DNA from: Glaciozyma antarctica PI12
Taxonomy: Eukaryota; Basidiomycota; Microbotryomycetes; Kriegeriales; Camptobasidiaceae
DNA: 64,000 bases
Assembly (NCBI GenBank): GCA_002917775.1
Contig: KZ627146.1
Location: 583,024-647,023, forward strand
Direction of reading: 5' to 3'
Part shown: in pieces, positions 57,834 through 64,000 of the stretch
Layout of the letters: the number at the start of each line of letters is the position of its first letter
How positions within the stretch are numbered: the stretch's first letter is position 1
Made by a program: the position numbers and the translations under genes
Notes under the pieces: generated by a model
Databases searched by the model: none
What the model was told of the DNA's origin: nothing
Seen by the model: only the letters and a program-made list of their open reading frames with translations

Positions 57834-58067
57834 GACTGAAGACGATGAGGTGGCAAAGTTGTTGGGGTCGCCTCGGTGGCTGTGGTTCTCCTGCCTGGTG
57901 AGCTCCTTGTGGCCGTCGTAGACCTGTTTGATCTTGGAGTGGTTTGGCAGGGGGGAAACGCTTTCATCGCGGACGGCAGCTGATTTAGCTCGCCTCAACG
58001 CGGCCGTTGTTCTTCTCCTTCGTCCCACTTCCCTCGCCACCAACAGAGTCACACAGGGACGGCTTGG
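57834..58067. promoter_or_regulatory. shared divergent promoter, membrane protein / kinase
   Basis: 234 bp separate the ATGs of the minus-strand membrane-protein gene and the plus-strand kinase. No recognisable site. Confidence 0.45.
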
Positions 58068-60597
58068 ATGTCACTCTGGCTTGACCATTCACTTCTATCA
58101 GAGCCGCCAAAGAAATCCCCGACTCCGACGACCACCTTCACCCCCTGCACGATCTTCTCCTCCGCCCCCGCACCAGCTCCCATCCGCTCCAAGAAGAGTC
58201 TCCCCTTCCCTCTCCCAGATCCTTACGCCGACGACGCCCCCTTCCAGATCTACGATCCGCACGGCCTCTTCAACAGTCGCCGGGCCAGCTCGGCGCATTC
58301 GACGGCGGGCACTGCGGGGAGCGAAGATAGCGCTGGAGCTCCGCACTCGAGGGAGGACAGCGGGGGCGAGCGAGGAGGGAAGGGCAGGCTGGGGAGGTCT
58401 CTTGCGATGAGTTCGTCGGTGCTCGAGGAGATGGCAGACAGGGTGCGGGGCGAGAGTGTCGATGAACGAGTGCCTAGCTTGAGTCCTAGTGGCGCCGGGG
58501 ACGATGAGATGAGTGTGGCTTCTCCGAGTGCAGAGGTGCGTTCGTTGTCTTCTTCAAATCTTCCCAGCTAATCACAGACTCTGCAGACCGAGCCACAAGA
58601 GCACAGCGTCGCCCTCTCCGCCGCTCTCGCCTCCCCCACCTCTCAGGCCTCTCCCATCGATATCGAGCCGACTCCCTCCCATCCTCTCTCCCCAGCACCG
58701 TCCGACCCCACCGCACGCGGCCGCAACCCCTTCCACCGCCTGCGCATCGGCTCGTCGGGCAGCCACGCCCCCTACGTCTCAGCAGTCACCGACAGTCAAG
58801 ACGCGGCACGTTTCGCCCGCTCTCCCAACCACTTGTCGGACGACACCTCCGACTCCATCTCCCGCTTCACCCGCTCACGATCCAACTCCGTCGGGCGTGC
58901 CTTGCAGTCCCGCCGCCAACTTCCTGTCGGCCTTTTCGCCCGATTTCAGCGCCGGAGGAGGGTTCAAGGCGCCAATCGCTGGGGACCAGGAGGGATTCAT
59001 CGTGGTGGACTACGTGCTGGGTCGGGAACTGGGAGAAGGAGGGTTTGGAGTCGTCAAGGAGGCGAAGCGGATCGCAGACGGAGAGCGGGTGGCGTGCAAG
59101 ATCGTGCGACACCAGCACGTCGAGCCAGTCTCGCACGGCGGTGCGAACCTCAAGCGGAGCGTGACGAGCGGGTTCCGCGTACCCAGCGGCAAGGATCGAA
59201 CGGCGACGCTCTCTTCCACCGCAGCGACCGAACGAAGCCGCAGTTCCCTCCCCCCCACACCTCCAAAACTCCTTCGCCAAAACGCTCGCTCCTCCCCGAA
59301 GCCGATCCACGACCTCTCCGCCTCCCTCTCCTCCCTCCCCCATCCGCCAGCATTCGGTTTCAGTTGCGATCTCGACACCACCCCTCCCTCCATTCTCCAA
59401 TCCCTCCTTGAGCGCGAGATCCTCCTCTGGCAACAACTCTCTCCGCACCCCCACATCATGCCTCTCCTCTCCGTTCACCACACGTCCGACTTTTCCTACA
59501 TCTTCATGCCCCTTTGCGAAGGCGGGAACCTCCTTTCCTTCCTCAACTCGCACACCGCCGCTCCCCGACGCACTAAAGGCCGCACCTCGCTCACCATCGG
59601 CTCGAACGCCGACAGCGAACCTCGTAAACGCGGACTCCCCCTCTCCTCCTGCCTCCCCATCTTCGCCCAAGTCGTCTCGGGCCTCCACTACCTCCACACG
59701 GAAGCGGGCGTCACGCACAAGGACGTCAAGCTCGAGAACATCCTCTGCGACGCGCCCGGCGGGACCTGGAAGATTGCCGACTTTGGTCTCGCCGAAACCG
59801 CCACCGCGACCGCGCGTCTCCACGAGCACGAGCACGAGGAGCCGTACCGTCGCCACGGAGGATCAGCGTCCGAACGAGCGCCCGTAAGCTCTGGACCGTC
59901 GATCGCGTCTCTCTCGCGCGCCAACTCGCTGTCGAGAGCGGACGAGGAGCGCAAGTATATCGACGAACACCTCTACCCCGCCGGATCGCTCCCCTACTCC
60001 CCTCCAGAGCAGATGAAGTCCCCCATCCCTATCCTCGACCCCTCCGTCGACATCTGGGCGCTCGGCTGCGTGCTCTACGCGCTCGTCGAAGGTCGCCTAC
60101 CGTTCGAGGACGACTTTGAGCCTCGGTTAAGGATGAAGATCATGAAAGGCGTCTGGGAGGTTCCGACCGCGCTGGCGAAGGAAGGAGAAGGGAAGAATCG
60201 TTCGCGCTCGAAAGGTCGCGAGGACGTGGAGAAGGCTCTCGTCCTCGAAGTCCTTCGCGGTTGTCTCGAGCCCGACCCGGCGAAGCGCTGGACGATCGAT
60301 CGCGTGCGCTCGTGTGCGTGGTTGGCGGGAGATCAGGTGCGAGGGAGGGGGATGAGGGACGCGACGCCTTCGGAGGGAGGGTCTTCGAGGAGTCCTTCGA
60401 CGAGTGCGAGGGGGAGTAGGAGTGGGAGTAGGAGGAAGGAGAGGAGTACGTCGAGGGGCCCGATGTTGCATTATGGCGTCGATCCGAGGACGAGGGAGTC
60501 GGAGCGGCAAGGTCGTCGAGAAGGAGGATCGCAAGATGAGGTGGGAGCGGGAGGGGCGCGGGGCGATTCTCGCGGGAGGAAGTACGGATGTGAGTAG
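58068..60597 (+). CDS. serine/threonine protein kinase with long inserts
   Basis: It starts MSLWLDHSLLSEPPKKSPTP; about 300 residues of Ser/Pro-rich text precede the kinase domain. Glycine loop GRELGEGGFGVVKEA; VAIK-type Lys in RVACKIVRHQ; a Ser-rich insert of about 85 residues; C-helix Glu in LEREILLWQQL; catalytic loop THKDVKLENILC, with Lys in place of the usual HRD Arg; DFG in KIADFGLAE; an insert of about 50 residues in the activation segment; SLPYSPPEQM as APE; DIWALGCVLYALVEGRLPFE; and CLEPDPAKRWTIDRV. An intron is at about 58534-58586. The frame shifts by one near 58893-58912, either by an unusual intron (TTGTCGG donor) or a base slip. The C-terminus is uncertain (60597, or 60655 in the next frame). 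Family beyond Ser/Thr kinase not assigned. Confidence 0.8.
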
Positions 60598-60915
60598 GAG
60601 TGGGAGCAGGGAGGGAGAGGTGGAGAGGTTGGGGAGGGTCGCGGAGCCTTATTGAGCTGGGCCGCTCACTCGCTTGTTCTCCGAGTCGTGTTGTTATTCC
60701 CTCTCTCTCCCTTTTTATTCTATCACTTTGTTCGCAGGAAGTACGCTTTGATATACCCCCCCTTTTGTGCATAATTGAAACCAGTTCCTGTATCTTGTCG
60801 TCGAGGAGTCGAGAGCAAACTGGCTGCGACGACATCGCGAGGAGCGAACGCGTTCTCTGCTCTTCCTTCTCCCCTTCGCGCCTCACACGAGCGCTCTCTG
60901 CTGCAAGGTTACAGA

Positions 60916-63264
60916 ATGGACTCCTCCTCCGGCAACCCTCAAGCTGGGCCATCCTCCTTCGACCCATCAATCCTCTCGACAGCGCACGCTCTCCACACCT
61001 CCCTCCTCGCGACTCTCTCCCCTCTCCTCCCCTCCCCTTCCTCGCACCTCCTCCACCCCCTCGGTCCTCTCCCTCCCTCCTCCCTCTCCTCCACGCGCCA
61101 GCTCCTCCTCACCACCCTCGCCGACCTCCGCACAGCCTGCACGACCTTCGCCTCTCACACCCTCTCCGACGTGCCCGACTCGTCTGCCGTTCGAGGCCCC
61201 GTACGTGCCGGGACGGAGAAGTACCTCAGCTTGCTCAAGGAGTCAGCGGGGAGTCAGAGTGTCCTGTTGGAACGGAGGGAGGACGCGAAGAGGGGGAAGG
61301 AGCTGCTGGCTCGGAGGGAGGAGTATGCGGCGCGACTGCCAGTGTTGGAGCAGAGGCTGCTGGAGGGAGGAGGGGCGGAACGTACGCTTAGGATCTTGGA
61401 GAGCGTTGCAGAGTCGTGTGGGCTTGCGTGCTTTCAGGAGAAGGGGCTGCTCGTCAAGGGAGGGAAGGAGGTTGAGGTGTATACGCTCTCGATTGGAGGC
61501 AAGGTCATGGTGATGGATTTGGAGGTGGATCAGGACGGCGTCGTGGACAAGATCAAGTTCATGTACGTGCTGGAGAACGAGCATGTGGATGATGTAATCG
61601 CGAAGCGCTTGCTGGAGAAGCTTGTGAGGCTGGACAAGGTGGGGGAGGGGGAGCAGGAGGAGGCAAGAGGGGAGAGGAACCTGCGCGAGTTCAGGGAGAT
61701 GATGCGGGAGCTGAGGAGGCTGGACGAGATGACCGAGGAGACAACGATGGATTGCTTTGCGATCACGTCCAGGATGGCGGACAGCATCGTAGCTGTCCTC
61801 GAAGGCGAAGGGTAAGCTCTGGTCCTGGTTTCGGCTACTAAGAGAAGAAGCTGACCCTTCTTTCGTTCCTCCAGCTCCCAGAAGCTGGAACCCTCGAGCC
61901 ACGGCATCTACCTCTCCCAGTCGCACCATTCGCACACCTCCATCCTCTACCACGCCTCTCCCTACCGCCTTCTCTCCCCCGAATGGAGCTCTGCTCTTGC
62001 CGACTACTTCTCCGTCGACTCGCTCGCCGAACTTTACGCCGCACGAGGAATTCACAGTCTCGACATCAACCTTGAGAAGCCCGGCTCCACTGGAGCTGTA
62101 GACTACCTCGACGCTTCTACTTCCACGCAACCAGAGTGCGTTTCTCCCATCCTCCCAGCGAGTCGTAACTCACACCTGCCCTTCGCAGCTCCCCGTCCCC
62201 TCTCTCCCCCTCCTTCCCTCTCCATCTCTCCCGAACCGGTCGCTGGCCTCACTTCATTCCCACCTCCCCCTCAACCTTCCCAACCTTCCTCGCCAAGCTC
62301 AATCCACCCGTACCGGTCACCAAAGCAACCGGGAAGCGAATCATGGACGTGCTCGGCCTCTCGGGCTCCGCTGCGACGAGTGGTGCGAGTGGAGGGGCGG
62401 GAGGGGAGACGACTTGGTTTGAGGATCTGTTGGTGCGTCTTTCGGTGCTTGTGAGATGGTCTTGTGCTGACGTTTCTGTGCCAGGTCTCATCCGAAGAAG
62501 GGCCGATTACACGCTTCGACGCGCAAGATTCGTATCGAGTGGTGCGTTGCCGCTATTCTCCCCTTGTCGCACGGAGCCAACCTTCTTCACTGAATGCAGA
62601 AGCTCGAAGACATGTCCCTTGCCCAAGAATACACCCTCGCCGACGCCTCCACCCTCCCAGGCTACCTCTGCTCGCACATTCGCTTCCAATCCCCCGCCCA
62701 ACTCTTCCGCGTCATCGAGGTCAGTCTTTTCCCCCACGCCACCCTAGCACTTCTCACCCGGACGCACACACAGATCTTAAAAGAGCAGATCAACGACGCA
62801 GCGCGCTCTCACCGCGGTATCGCTCTCACCGCGGTATCGCCTCCCTCCTCCCCCTCCCACTAAATCTTCAAAACGCCGCAAGCTCGCTCCAACAACCCTC
62901 GACGACCTCTTCCGAGGTACGCCATCTCCTCCCCCTTCCATCCAAGCGCTAACTCACGGGAAATGCAGACGAAACCCGCACCTCCCTCCCCATCTTCCTC
63001 CACCCCTCCTCCGCGCCACTCTCACTCTCCCTTTCTTTCCCCTCGCCCCACACCCCCATCGCCCTCTCCACGCCCATGTTAATACTCATCACGCCGGACC
63101 TGACGAGGTCATCGGGGTTGAGCGTCGTTATCAAGGGGAGCGGGGAGGAGGCGCTGAGTGGGGCGGAGAGGGTGTTGGAGAAGACGAGAGACGTTCCGCT
63201 GTTGATGAGGTGGGTGGTGAGGAGGTTGGAGCGGCTGAGGGAGGACGGGATGGAATTGAGCTGA
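60916..63264 (+). CDS. MED1: Mediator subunit 1-like protein
   Basis: Med1 sits in the Mediator middle module and bridges activators and RNA polymerase II. It starts MDSSSGNPQAGPSSFDPSIL. A helical part includes GTEKYLSLLKESAGSQSVLL and REEYAARLPVLEQRLLEGG. The part typical of Med1 is TLSIGGKVMVMDLEVDQDGV and VDKIKFMYVLENEHVDDVIA, followed by MMRELRRLDEMTEET and SSHGIYLSQSHHSHTSILYH. The C-terminal exons read MSLAQEYTLADASTLPGYLC, RFQSPAQLFRVIE, LAPTTLDDLFRDETRTSLPI and LRSGLSVV-type text, ending REDGMELS. An intron with donor GTATCG (62834-62882) follows a 17-bp tandem duplication. The Med1 call is by motif feel and layout. Confidence 0.55.
62804..62837. repeat. perfect 17-bp tandem duplication in the MED1-like gene
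   Basis: CGCTCTCACCGCGGTAT occurs twice in a row at 62804-62820 and 62821-62837. Each copy contains a potential GTAT splice donor. Confidence 0.9.
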
Positions 63265-63882
63265 GAGGTGTTGGAGCGAAGTTCTCGATCCAGTAGTGGG
63301 AGACCTCGGTCGAGGGCATCCCGAGCGATGCACTCGTATATCCTAGAGCGGATAGGAGGATGAGATCGTCTCTGCCAGACGCCCGTTGGGGACTGGTGGG
63401 TCGAAGGAAGTCCGAAGCTGCTCCTTGAGATCAAACGGATCGCTTGATTCTCGGCGTTCGGCGTGACTGTGAAGGCTCACTGGGAAAGCCTCCTGGTCGT
63501 TGAGCGGCTGCTGAACGCCCTGCTGTACGTCGACGTGAGGCACGTTCGGAGGTCCAGCTTCGCAAGGGGAGGATTTCGGTCGATTTTTGTGCTCTCCTCC
63601 TGGTTCCCTCGTTCATGTACCGCTGGTGTCTTGTAATGTAAGAACGTACAGTCAATCCTGCTATATCTAAAGTGCAGCAGCGATTTAACGGAAAACAAAA
63701 GTAGTTGGCTCACCGCCGCGTGGGCCCAGAGACTGCGCACTCCGCCTGGCCCTGATTGTACCACGGCCCTCGTCCCTTGCCCTCTCTCCCCTACACCTCT
63801 CCCGCTTGACATCCACCCATCTCATCGTCCTTGTCACCGCCGTCCCCGCCCCATCCCTCCCAGCAGCCCTCACGCCCCGCCC
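63265..63882. other. intergenic at the right end, nothing recognised
   Basis: About 620 bp. Several short frames on the minus strand, none with a conserved product. A GGGCG/CCCTC-rich part near 63780-63880 may be a promoter for a gene starting at the right edge. Confidence 0.4.
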
Positions 63883-64000
63883 ATGACTCGCGCATCGCTC
63901 ATCGGCGACTTCGAATCCCACTCGGAAGCCTCCCAATCTCCCGCTCCCTCAAGCCCGAGGCTATAGGATACGGTATCGCAGATGGACGAGGACGACGAGG
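63883..64000 (+). CDS. possible 5' end of a gene cut by the right edge
   Basis: An ATG at 63883 opens MTRASLIGDFESHSEASQSP and 7 more codons, then TAG; the same frame resumes as DTVSQMDEDDE to the edge. No GT donor occurs between the ATG and the stop, so the stop is not explained by a usual intron. The exon may instead start after CTATAG as an acceptor. Too short to judge. Confidence 0.25.

Overview
The window is nuclear DNA of a GC-rich, intron-dense fungus. Almost every gene is broken by many short introns, mostly about 45-70 nt. Donors are usually GTGCGT, GTACGT or GTGAGT, and most introns carry a GCTGAC or GCTAAC-like branch site shortly before the AG. These traits, the gene set and the Ser/Pro-rich low-complexity tails point to a basidiomycete yeast, most likely a red-yeast type Microbotryomycete (Rhodotorula/Sporobolomyces relatives). 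The placement is inference; no species marker was read. No bacterial, viral, transposon or CRISPR sequence was recognised, and no tRNA or rRNA gene was found.

Layout. 1-7376 (-): N-terminal two-thirds of TRA1, cut by the left edge. 8002-9157 (-): RING-finger protein broken by an assembly gap. 9332-10871 (+): Sec14-like lipid-transfer protein. 11164-13148 (+): BFR1. 13453-14524 (+): NHP2. 14978-17519 (+): alpha-tubulin. 17991-18996 (+): SEC11. 19315-22954 (-): condensin subunit YCG1/CND3. 23302-25273 (-): VTT-domain (TMEM41/VMP1-like) membrane protein. 25757-29343 (-): large Ser/Pro-rich coiled-coil protein of unknown function. 29872-31809 (-): DCAF4-like WD-repeat protein, divergent from 31911-34863 (+): GCFC/PAXBP1-like protein. 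34997-36617 (+): Ser-rich unknown with a frame break. 36865-37454 (+): ribosomal protein eS26. 38204-39229 (+): histone H2A.Z. 40196-41367 (+): Zn2Cys6 transcription factor. 41728-43113 (+): MPP6-like exosome cofactor. 43650-46551 (-): methionine synthase MET6, followed by an inverted partial copy of its own 3' end (47405-48040). 49184-50561 (+): bZIP-like/AT-hook protein. 50652-51406 (+): small unknown. 51639-53985 (+): phosphoglucomutase. 54247-55263 (+): short-chain dehydrogenase. 55411-56541 (-): F-box-like protein. 56915-57833 (-): membrane protein of unknown function. 58068-60597 (+): Ser/Thr kinase. 60916-63264 (+): Mediator subunit 1-like protein.

The genes are mainly housekeeping: chromatin and transcription (TRA1, H2A.Z, MED1-like, condensin), RNA and ribosome work (NHP2, MPP6-like, GCFC-like, eS26, BFR1), secretion and membranes (SEC11, Sec14-like, VTT), and primary metabolism (MET6, PGM). 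They do not form a biosynthetic cluster or a defence island; adjacency looks like ordinary eukaryotic gene order, with several short divergent promoters.

The points most worth a second look are the inverted duplication that brackets MET6 and leaves a decayed, promoterless 3' fragment; two GC-AG introns whose unusual donors are forced by conserved protein motifs; exons reduced to a start or stop codon; apparent reading-frame breaks at simple repeats in two genes; a tandem 17-bp duplication that makes two competing splice donors in the MED1-like gene; and a scaffold gap flanked by identical sequence inside the RING gene. I saw no clearly new multi-gene system. Exon boundaries were read by eye, so spans are reliable to the exon but individual splice sites may be off by a few bases.
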